Of a stretch of DNA of 64,000 nt, positions 40,032 through 64,000 are shown in pieces; positions within the stretch are counted from its first letter, which is position 1, and each line of letters opens with the position of its first letter. Location of the stretch: contig CM063283.1 of the NCBI GenBank assembly GCA_032173965.1, forward strand, positions 108,338,108-108,402,107, written 5' to 3'. The notes under the pieces are model-generated. The model saw only the letters and a program-made list of their open reading frames with translations, was not told the DNA's origin and did not search any database. The position numbers and the translations under genes are program-made. Origin of the DNA: Sitta carolinensis. Its lineage: Eukaryota > Chordata > Aves > Passeriformes > Sittidae.

Positions 40032-43000
40032 GCTGTGCTCAACTGCAGCGCGTCCCTCCTCAGATGCTCAGGACTGCTGCACGCTGAGGAGGGGAGGTGG
40101 CAAATGATGGCAGGAGCACAGCCAAAGCTGTCTGCTGAGCCAAGTGAGCGAGGGAAGGCACTCAGAGTGTCTGTCTCTGCTGGGGCTGACCGTGCTCCCT
40201 GGCACGCTGGGCTGCGCTGAGAGCTCGTGTCATCCTGCAGCCACATGGCACAGCCTGCTCCCGCCGTCTGGCCGTCATCTGTCGGTGGCCAGGCAGCAGC
40301 CGGGATGAGCAGGCAGCCGAGTCCCTCCTCCCCCCTGGGTGCCTCCCCAGCAGCCCTGTCCCAGCTCCCTGCCCAGGTCTGATTTACACCGGAGGCAGCA
40401 CATCTGCACCCCCACCTCACCTACCTCAAGAGAGTCCATAGAGTTGCAGCGGGTGGCTAATGGCGAGCCGAAGTGATTTGAATAAGTCCCTTAGTGCCCA
40501 GTCTCAATTTCTAAATAAGTCTGCTTTAAATTACATCGATTTATGTTTCACATATTTTTATTTGATCAGGCAGTGGTGCTGCAAACCTTCAGGCGCTTTA
40601 GGTGTTTCTAATCTCTCCATCCTGTTGGATGGAGGCAGCGCTTGCAAAAGGCTTGTTTTTAACCCCTGAATCCACCAGCCACTCAGCCAGGATGGGCTAG
40701 AAGCTTGTCTCCTGTCCACTTACTGGAGCTCTTTTGCTGGTGTGGTCATTGCATAGATTATCCAGCATCTCTGGGGTCACCTGATGTCACAACCAGGACT
40801 CAACAAGCAACCAGGGTGAGGATATTTTGGACACTGGTTGTGAGAGACCACATCTCTGGGAGTTTACGTTTTAACATTTGTACCAGGAAATCAGGTCTCT
40901 CAGTGTCACAGGGTTAGACAAATACCTGATGAAGAAATAAACCTGTCAAATAAATTTACTTTATAAAGGACCAAGCCCCACAGAAGTCTCTGTTGTGTGT
41001 TTTAAAAACTGCCTCACACCTCCACAAACAGACTGCCTGGGATACTGCATTCCTGTGCACTTGGGAGCCGCTGGCAGCAGAAGAGGGACTGTCCTTGGGG
41101 CTGCCTTGCTGTGATTCAGCACCAGCTGCTGAACAGACCCACTCTGCTAATCCCTCTCCTCCACATCCTCCTCCTCCAGCGCTGGCTGGGCGAGGGATGG
41201 GGCTGACTCACCTTGTTCTGCCTCTAAAGCAAAGCTGAGGGCCCCTTGGAGCGCCAGGAGTTACCGCAGGTGGAGTGAGAGCAAACACTGAGCAGGAAAG
41301 GCTTTAAGGTTGTTAGAAGCCTGGTGGGGTGTTTGAAGCCCTGGCAAGTCAAATGTGGGCTGGGTGTGAGGCTGTGTTTTTGAGGTGATCCACAGCTGTA
41401 GATATAAACCTGGGCAAGGTCTTCCTGGATTGCCCCAGCCTGCACTGCCTGTGCCACATCTGCTGGGCTCACCAGGCAGCCTGAGAGTGCCTGGGTGGCC
41501 CTGGATCCCTTCCCTCCTGACAGCTCTTGTTTGCTGTTAAATAACCTTGAGGACAGAGACGCTGCTTTGTGTCCACAGAGCCCTGCACTGCTCCGAGCCG
41601 CTGCTCTCTCGGGAATGACACCCCCTGCCTTCCCCAGTGCACCCCAGCACACCGAGCTGCTGCTCCCTGCTACCCAGGGCCCGACTCACCGACTTACAAA
41701 GCACCTTTTCGCTGCAGCGTATTTGCATCTCTTTGTTGATTTTGCTAATCAAGCTTACTCCTGAGCCTTTGAAAACAGCAGTACTCAAAGGCACTCCATC
41801 TCTTTGGGCATGGCAGCCATTTCAGGAGAGGTAACCCCTTGGGACCAGGCAGGTTTGGTCACCAGGCTGTTAAGGGCTGTGTGGGGAGCACCAGCTGGTG
41901 GACGGGCACAGCACCCAGGTTTCGAAGGCACAGGCTTACCCAACTTTCTGAGCCAAGGTAATGCCACACTGCCACCAAAAGGGCAACACTTCCCTGGCTC
42001 TCCCTGCCCCCTTGCCCTGTGCCCAGACCCAGGCAGCACTGCCTCCTTCCCTGGCAGTGGGATGGGTGATCTCCCACCCTGTGCCATCCCAGTGTGTACC
42101 CACCCACCCTGAGTGGCTTCTGGGTCTGCAGGTTTAGTGAGCATGTCCAGCCCCTGTGGGGCCATTCCCAAGCACTGCCATGTGCTGAGCTGGCCCTGCA
42201 GGGAAGGACTCAAATCCCCAGATGCTCACAGCAGCCAGTGGGTAGCACAGGTAGGGTCCCTGGGCTGGGGAATCTGAGTTGTGCAGTGCAGCCAGGCAGA
42301 TACAAAGCCACCCTCATGACATGGAGCTAGGGGACAGAAGGATGAACTCACTCTGGAAACTCAACTCCATCCCCTACTTAATTGCCCATGGGTTGGCCCA
42401 ATTCAGAAAGAGGAATACATTTGTGTAGACTGGCAGGTCACAAAGATACTTAAAAGTTATGTTTACCCTAAGATGTTAGGAAGTGGGGAGACAAAGTACC
42501 CAGCTTCAAATTATTTGCTTCCCTTGGTGCTTTATGCTGTCAGTTCCAGCAGCTCAGCAAGGGACCCCCAGCCAGGCACACTGAGTGGTCAGACACACAA
42601 TGTCCATTAGATTCCTGTGGTGGTGGAGGAACTCGTCCTCAACAAGCACCCACAGACCACTGACATGACACGTGATAGTGCCAGTCCAGGTCTCCCCATC
42701 CCAGTGCCAGGCTCTGTGCCTACAAGCAGCAGTTTGAGAGCAGCCAGGCCAGGCTGTCACAGAAGAGTCCCTTCGGCACATGTTGGCTCCAGCTCTGAAT
42801 TTGCATACTGTATTTGCCAAGGGTTATTAGTGTTGATCAGCTGTTAAATAATCTGCCCTTTTGATTTCAGGAGGCCTGTCAGGACTTGCCTTCATGTAGG
42901 CTTTACTTAAGCAGGAGTTTCATGGCATATTTGAAAAGGGTTTTCATTAGGTAGCCTTTTCCTTGAAATTTCGACAGCTACAAATACTAGACACTGTCTC

Positions 43001-44309
43001 TGACATCATGAGCGTCTGCCACATGTGTTGCCTAACCCTCTACATCCTCAGTGAGTGGAAAAGCCTGCAGCCACAGAGCAGTGGAAATCAGGCTGCAGTC
43101 CCACTGGCACTCCTCATTGTGCCAAGGAAAGACCTGAGCCAGGAGATGAAGATAAAAACAGATCCCACATCAGAAAATGAAATTATCCCCTGTTGGAGAA
43201 GGGCACTCTGAGCTTGCTGCACACAGCTTTTAAAAACAGCCTCACCCTGCTCTGCACCTGCAGGGATTCAGTCTTTGGGGTGACTTACAGCTGCGTTTCA
43301 GCATCCTTGGTTTTATCTGTGTCTCCTCGGGGCTGTACACCCTTTGCAATTAGCCAGAAACAGGAGCTGCAGAGCCTGGGGAGGCTGGGAGCACAGGGCA
43401 GTGCTTCAAAGGGGGTGGCTTGTGACTCACAAGGAAACAGCAGGATGGGGTAAGAACAGCATTTGGTGGTTAGGCAACACCGTCAAAGGACTCTGGAAAG
43501 TCAGGTCAGGAAAAACCCCCACTTCAGGACGGAGGGGAACTGCAATAACCAGCTGGTTCCCTCACGTGTAATTATGCCCATTACCCTACAAATTTTTAAA
43601 AGAGCCAAAAAGGAATGAAAAATATAGATGTGGAAGTAGGGATCTGAAGAGGGGATAGTCTTAGCATACTGGATAGTCTTGTGTAGCCCAGTAGAAAAAA
43701 GTTGTGCTACTTTGAGGGCAAAGGACCTTTGCTGTTCACCAGGAAATTAATTAAAACACCTGCCTGCAGGATGTCCCCACACTCCACACCTCCCATTCCT
43801 CTCACCTGCAGATTTTGAGTGCCTGTTGAATTCCAAGGGCTTTTCACCATGGCTCCTTCAGCACAGGGGAAGAAACCCATGGTGCCAGGGGGGTTTGCTG
43901 CCCACTGCCCACACATCACGCTGGGACAGAGCTCTGCCCTCCTTCTTGCAAGGGCTGAGCCAAAGCTGGTGGTGTCTAGGTGGTACGTCCAGGTGGTAGC
44001 TGCCTGCTGGCAGAGAGAAGGGGCAGCAGGAGGTCCCTGCAGAGCCAGGATGGCCACGTGTTCCTCACCATGCTCAGTAGGATGGGAGGGTGGCAGAGGG
44101 TGCCACAGCAAGCTCACTGTTCACTTTCTCTCCCACCACTCCTCTGGGGAGAAGAAACAAAAGCGACTGTGAAAACCAACCAATTTGACTGTAATGAACC
44201 ATAAAACATGGGATCAGCTCTCCACCTCTGGGTCACCTCACCAGCAGAGTGCTTGGTTGTGCCTTGCTGGTACTGCCTACGTTACGGTCATCAGGCAACA
44301 AAGCCAGCA

Positions 44310-44670
44310 TTTAGAATTGATTAATTGATTTGTACATTAAATAGGTATTTGTGCTCAATTATTGGCAGGTTTGTTAATAGATTACTACTTAAACAATTGT
44401 GATATTTTAAATTACACATTATTTTATAGATGCACATTTACTTAAAAAAAGAGCGCCCCTTGCATCTATTACCATATTAAAAAGAAAATAAAACATTCAG
44501 GCTGTTATAATGCACAATGTGGCATTACTCTGGTACTTTCCCTAAGCTAGGGAAATCTTATTTGTTTAATAATAAGTTAACCATGAATATGCAAATCTGC
44601 ATCCGTGCAGTACCTCACTGCTGTCACTATTAATGAGTTGCAAATTAATGTGACAACAAAAGGAAAATCT
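44310..44670. promoter_or_regulatory. Candidate conserved non-coding element
   Basis: This AT-rich, non-repetitive stretch contains TGATTAAT (44318-44325, a PBX-HOX type site) within ATTGATTAATTGATT, an exact octamer ATGCAAAT (44589-44596), and TAATGAGTTGCAAATTAATG. The surrounding DNA is much richer in GC and poorer in such motifs. The combination resembles developmental enhancers, and it sits about 4 kb beyond the BCOR 3' end. Conservation is not shown. Confidence 0.3.
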
Positions 44671-45546
44671 ATTTAGTGACAGATTTGTGGTTCCTACCTG
44701 GCTCAAGAGAGCAACCATCTACAGTCACATCAGTCTGCTGGAGGAAAATGTGCACATGGCGTGAACGAGGTTATCTTCAGGTCTGGCAAACCAGAAACAT
44801 GCAACAGCTCTCTTCACCCCAGAGAAGGGCAGAAGGCAGTGCTGCTCCTAAGGATCCATCACTCTTCACTTGCAGGAAAACAGTCTCTTCACTGTGCATG
44901 GGGAAGCCATGCAAACCACACCAATGGGTGAAATGCAGAACTAGCAAGACTGATGCAAGTGGACATCATGGTGGGATACTTAAAACTTCATCTTCTTCAG
45001 ATCTCTTTGGAGATTTTTGCCCCTGACTCTGCTCCAAGTGTAACTTGGATTCCTGTCACTTTCTTCTGCTCCTCCTTCTAGCAAAACACAATGGTGAATG
45101 AGCACACTGAGAAAAGATCTGTGTCTTCACAATTATGGCGTTCAACTCTCCTGTCTTCTGTGGTAGTGCCAAGCCCTCTCCTACCACCACTGGCCTCATA
45201 CTGAAACAAAAATCTGTCCTGCAAAAAAATTTAAGCAGATAAAATGCTATTTGTCCAGTTACCTTGAACTTGTGCAAGCTGAAATCAATAACGTGTGCCT
45301 TTTCCCTGTGCAAACTGAGGATGCTGAATGTTTACCAGCAGCCCCACAGGGCCTGGGGATGGCAGCTGCCTGCACTTAACGATCCCTGATACATTAATGC
45401 TCAAATGATGGGTCTCATCTATAATTTCATTATTTAGCCCAGAAATGAAGGGAGGAGTCAGTTTCATACTCTCTTGATTCATGGAGTGAGCTTGGGCCCT
45501 GGGAGCAGTTTTTAAAATAACTTCCATTCTGCTCCTACTAGCTAAA

Positions 45547-45655
45547 ATCATAGAATCATTAAGGTTGGAAAAGACCTACAAGATCATCAAGTCCAAATGT
45601 TTACCCACCACTGACAAGTCCACCACTAAGCCATGTGCCTAAGCACCACATTTAC
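45547..45655 (-). mobile_element. CR1 LINE 3' end fragment
   Basis: On the + strand it begins ATCATAGAATCATTAAGG, then TTGGAAAAGACCTACAAGATC and ATCAAGTCCAAATG. This is the reverse complement of the avian CR1 3' terminus with its ATTCTATGAT tail. Only about 110 bp remain. The 5' truncation is normal for CR1. Confidence 0.9.
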
Positions 45656-48342
45656 CCTTCCTCTGCCCCTTGCTTGCCACTCACTGCATCAGTGTCTCTG
45701 GCACAAGACTCCAGCTCAGACACCACAGCCAAGCAGAAGAAATGGCAGGACTGTCTGGAGGGAGAAATGACCCAAACAGGAAACCCCCAGGGCTGCCCCC
45801 ACTCTGCAGAAATCTTGGGTAAGGCAGGAAGGCGAAGGAGGGGTTCAATATTTTGGTCCTCAGCAGTATTGCTTATCTCAGGGGAAACCTCCCAGCACTG
45901 CTTGTGCTGTGGCTCCCCCTTAGCCTCCCTGCCAGGCATCCAGCTTGGAATTGGGTATTCCCTGGGATTTCCCAGCCAGCAACAAGTTTGACAAAGGAAC
46001 CTCTTTGAAGCAAGGCTCATCGGCCTGCTCTAGCTGGAAATAAGGCTTTCCTCTATTGCACCAGTGGTTGTCCAACACCTCCGCAGGGCAGCACAGTCCC
46101 AGCTGGGCAAATCCAAGTGGTAAACAGGGGAAATTCAAGGAAACACCTCAGCTTTGTCCCCAACAGCATCAACACTGCGCTTTCACCTTGCAGAAGGCAA
46201 GAAACAGGATCAGCAGGGTTTTACCATCCCCAAAGGCTGCATTTCCATTTCCTTATTTTTTTATTAACCTGGAGCAAAGCCAGCAGTGTGAAGCAAGCTT
46301 ATTTGGCCCAAGGAGGATGCACAGGAAAGCACTTTAAAGGAGAACAGTGTGAGATCAGAAACCGAACTGCTGAACACAGCCCCCACGCTGGCTGGAGCTC
46401 GCCCAGCCCCAGCTCTGTGCCCGGCAGGATCCAGACAGTCCCAGTGCTGGCCAGGGTTCCACTCCCCTGCCACACTCTGTCACCACCTTCACGCCCTGCT
46501 GGCACGCTGCCATCTCTCCTCTCCCTGGGTAATTCTCCCTGGGCTTGCCTCCTGCAAAATTACACCTGCATCCAGCCTCTCCTGTGACAATCTCTCCCAA
46601 ACCAGCCAGCACAGGAGCAGCCAAGTCAGGCTTGTGCCCCCTCCTGCTTGACTCTGCCCCTTCAAGCAGCCTTGCACAGCAACGTCCCTTTAAAAAACTA
46701 CATCCCAGAGTATAAAAGGGTTGTTTTGTCAAGGGACAGCGCTGGGATCAGGTGTTCCCTGCCATGGCCCTATTTTTAGAGCACAGGCGCCTGGGGCAGG
46801 CACACACACCCGCATTACAGCGGCATGAGGCTGTTGCTGTATTTGAGCTCCGGGCAGGAGCCAGCATGGAGAAAGCCCAACTGTACCCGGCGGAGCAGGG
46901 AAAGCTGACTAAGCAGAGTTAGATGCTCGGGAGCACGTGCTCGGGATTCTCTGAGGTGGAGCTGGCCAAAAGAGGAAGCCCTGTCAATCTTTTGTTTGCC
47001 CGAGGGGCTGGGGAGAAAGGAGGTGTCTGCCACACACCCCGGGAATGGCACAAAGCTGATTTAAACCCAGCTCAAGCCATCCAAGCATTACACAGCTGAT
47101 CAGATAAAGGCGTCCCTAACAACTGCTTTTAGCGATCTCCCTTGCCTTGTATTTTCTGGGAAAATCAGGGGGTGAAAGCACATGGCACTGGAGAGTAGTA
47201 GGGGTGTCTGTGTTTCAGTTCCTAGCAAAGCTGGAGACTGTTTGAAAAGTAGATCCAGCCTGCACATAAAAGCTGTGTGGGAGAGACCATCGCCCTCCTT
47301 ACCCCAAGTCTGGATAAAGGAGGTTGGTAGATGTGTTAGGACTAAAAATTCCCAGTCCTGTGAAGAAATGAGACTTCAGCGTCCAGCAGCAGACAGACAG
47401 CTTTTGGACCCTTCTCTCACCTCTTGGCTCAGCTGCAAAACCACCTTACCCACGGGAACAGCCCACTGTAAAGCCACAGAGTACAAACGATTTAGCAAAA
47501 GACTGACGGGCAACACACCACGAGAGGCAGCAGCTCTGAGTCTTCCCCTCCAGGGCACCCTCAGAAATGAGGCACTGTTCTCCCTTGTTTCAGCCTTCAG
47601 GACAAAGGAGAAACTTCTTCCCAGATGCTTTTCCCAGACTGACTAGGTGCTCAAGACCCTTTGGGTGGAGTCCCATCAGAAGAGCAGTGCAGTTCAAACA
47701 CCTCAGTGGCAATTTGCTATCATAAGACATATTATTCTTAATAGCAGTCCTAAATTAAAACTCGGGAGTTTGAGTTCACAGCAAAAATTTCCTTCCACAA
47801 GGGGAGGGCAGAAAGGGCTGCCCAAGTCCAAGGAGCCCAGCCTCTTAGATACAAGGTCCAGAGCCGCACAGAAGTGACATTCTGGTCACTGTCCCTTTAA
47901 ATCGTCCCAAAATGTCCTCATAGGTCTAATGCTCCACATTAAAACTAAAGCATTTCCCCTGGTACCAGTTTCCTCCACTCTGCAGGCTCCATTGAAAAGA
48001 GAATTCAGCCAATTGAAATTAAAAGGATGTCAAAGGAGGGAAAATTATTAAACCTATTCACAATTCTTTAACTGAAAGACGGTGCAGAAGGTATTATGAA
48101 CATCACTTTTTAACCCTTGTCCCACCAAAAGCACCCACCTGATGTTTTCTCCAACATGGAATATAGAAAGCCAATGCAGATTGTACCCCAGATTTCATCA
48201 GCAGCACGCCTGCACCTCTACCAGCCCTACCCCACTTTAGAAACTACACCCTCCTTTCATTAACATTAATGAGATGAAGGTCCTGTCACAACCAGGCACA
48301 GAGTTCATGGGAGTCGCTTTAGCCTCTTCATTTCTCAACAGT

Positions 48343-48348
48343 TTTATT
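48343..48348 (-). terminator. Polyadenylation signal AATAAA
   Basis: On the minus strand the sequence reads GGCAATAAAACTG, with a U-rich stretch upstream and a GU-containing stretch (GGTTGTGACAGG) about 50 nt downstream. It is the first canonical AATAAA I see after the BCOR stop codon. Cleavage would be expected near 48325. Confidence 0.7.
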
Positions 48349-48454
48349 GCCTTTAAGAAAATTTTTGTAAAATATAAATACAAAGGCAGAAGATTTACTT
48401 ACAAAGTTAAAACACAGATCTCAAACATAAACACACAATTCAGAAAATTTAGTT

Positions 48455-48462
48455 TATGTACA
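48455..48462 (-). promoter_or_regulatory. Pumilio-type motif in the 3' UTR
   Basis: The transcript sense reads UGUACAUA, a perfect match to the Pumilio consensus UGUANAUA. It sits in the distal 3' UTR, about 110 nt before the polyadenylation signal. A single 8-mer in an AT-rich UTR can occur by chance. Confidence 0.35.
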
Positions 48463-48732
48463 GTTTCAAGCAACTTCAACATATGTTAGTTTTTCAATAT
48501 TTTACAAGGTACAGAAAAAATAGTTCAAAGTCTTCTTTAAATAAAGAGCATAAAATGTTTAAACATATATAAACAATCCGGTTTGATGTGTGAAAACTAA
48601 ATTTCACAGCTTTTAAATTAGGATATAAAAGTTCTTACAATTAGTTGATGTGTATGGATATGGTTTAATTTATATTACAAACTATTGAATTATATTCAAT
48701 AGTGCTTACCTGGCCAAAGCAGGTAATTCTGT

Positions 48733-48806
48733 AAACAAAAAAAAAAACAAAAAAAAAAAAAAAAAAAAAAAAAAAACAAAAAAAAAAAAACCAAACAAAA
48801 AAAAAT
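48733..48806 (+). repeat. Long A-rich tract (U-tract in the BCOR transcript)
   Basis: About 75 bp is almost all A on the + strand, broken by a few C. It lies inside the 3' UTR of the minus-strand gene, so the transcript carries a poly(U)-like run. It may have grown by slippage or be the tail of a lost retroposon inserted on the + strand; no element body is recognisable upstream. Its exact length is prone to sequencing error. Confidence 0.85.
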
Positions 48807-49208
48807 AATATCACCAAGTGCCTTACTGAATTCTATCTCCCAAACAAGCCACACGACTTTGATCACATCACCTAGAAAAAGTATGTTCTGTGTAATCAGT
48901 GCTTTGTATGAAACAAAGTCAATGTGTGTGGGTGTGTTCTTTAAAAAAAAAACATGTGTTCCGAGTAATAACAAACTTATCCCAAAGCCTGTGTGCATTT
49001 AAAGAAACATTATATAACAATTCTTGTAAAAACTGATTGAAGTTAAAAAAAAATTCTTCCAAAATCCATCCAACTGGAATTCAGATCTCTTATATAAAGG
49101 AAAGATATTTTCATATTTAATAGTGTCCTTTCTTTACAGAAACAATTTGAACACATATACATAAAGAAGTAACTGTATAGAGCGCTGTACATTAAAGGGC
49201 CTGATGGT

Positions 49209-64000
<14,792 letters not shown>

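Larger units (their letters stand above)
40029..48324. other. No gene seen between the CA repeat and the BCOR 3' end
   Basis: Apart from the candidate regulatory stretch at 44.3-44.7 kb and the CR1 fragment at 45.5 kb, this is unique sequence. No neighbouring gene's tail appears within 48 kb of the BCOR polyadenylation signal. Confidence 0.65.
48325..49208 (-). other. BCOR: 3' UTR of the BCOR-clade gene
   Basis: About 880 nt of AT-rich sequence run from the stop codon to the first good polyadenylation signal. The UTR contains a long U-tract in the transcript sense (48806-48733) and a perfect Pumilio-type motif, UGUACAUA (48462-48455). No intron is apparent. The exact end is inferred from the AATAAA at 48348-48343 and typical cleavage spacing. 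Confidence 0.7.

Noticed and set aside
39727..40420. Cys-Val and His-Thr repeat open frames
   Set aside because: They are readings of the (CA)n microsatellite.

Overview
The window looks like avian, probably songbird-type, nuclear DNA. It holds only short vertebrate-style exons with GT-AG introns, truncated CR1 LINE fragments, and two LTRs. The LTR at 61672-62261 (outer ends TGTCATGGTTTCACC and CCCCAGCCAAAACCAGCACA on the + strand) resembles an LTR family I know to be abundant in passerine genomes. The species assignment is inference. There is no bacterial-style gene, operon, CRISPR array or phage.

The one gene I can support is the 3' end of a BCL6-corepressor (BCOR-clade) gene on the minus strand. 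Five coding exons lie at 59062-59228, 52232-52377, 51004-51081, 50644-50794 and 49209-49503. They join in frame (837 nt, 278 residues plus stop) with canonical splice sites, and a 3' UTR runs to a polyadenylation signal at 48348-48343. The encoded fragment has ankyrin repeats, an acidic linker and the C-terminal PUFD domain that binds PCGF1 in the PRC1.1 Polycomb complex. The exons for the long N-terminal part (BCL6 binding, AF9 binding) lie beyond 64000. The ankyrin and linker wording is BCOR-like rather than BCORL1-like, but the PUFD differs noticeably from the mammalian BCOR I remember, so a third paralog is possible.

Positions 1-48,320, downstream of the gene, form a gene desert. I find no convincing exon on either strand. 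What is there is repeat structure: a 16-bp minisatellite (3506-3975), a degraded CR1 on the + strand (4845-5525), opposed G13 and C20 tracts (6487-6589), a C-rich tandem array (24531-24797), a 3' LTR with an adjacent polypurine tract on the minus strand (27104-27731), an 18/21/22-bp minisatellite (32323-33057), a (CA)n tract (39927-40028) and a CR1 3' end on the minus strand (45547-45655). Long open frames over the minisatellites are artefacts of repetition. A few AT-rich, homeodomain/octamer-motif-dense stretches (about 15.85-16.24 kb, 21.77-21.97 kb, 44.31-44.67 kb and, inside an intron, 52.96-53.16 kb) are candidate conserved non-coding elements, which would fit a developmental regulator lying in a gene desert. 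I found no convincing evidence of a previously undescribed system.
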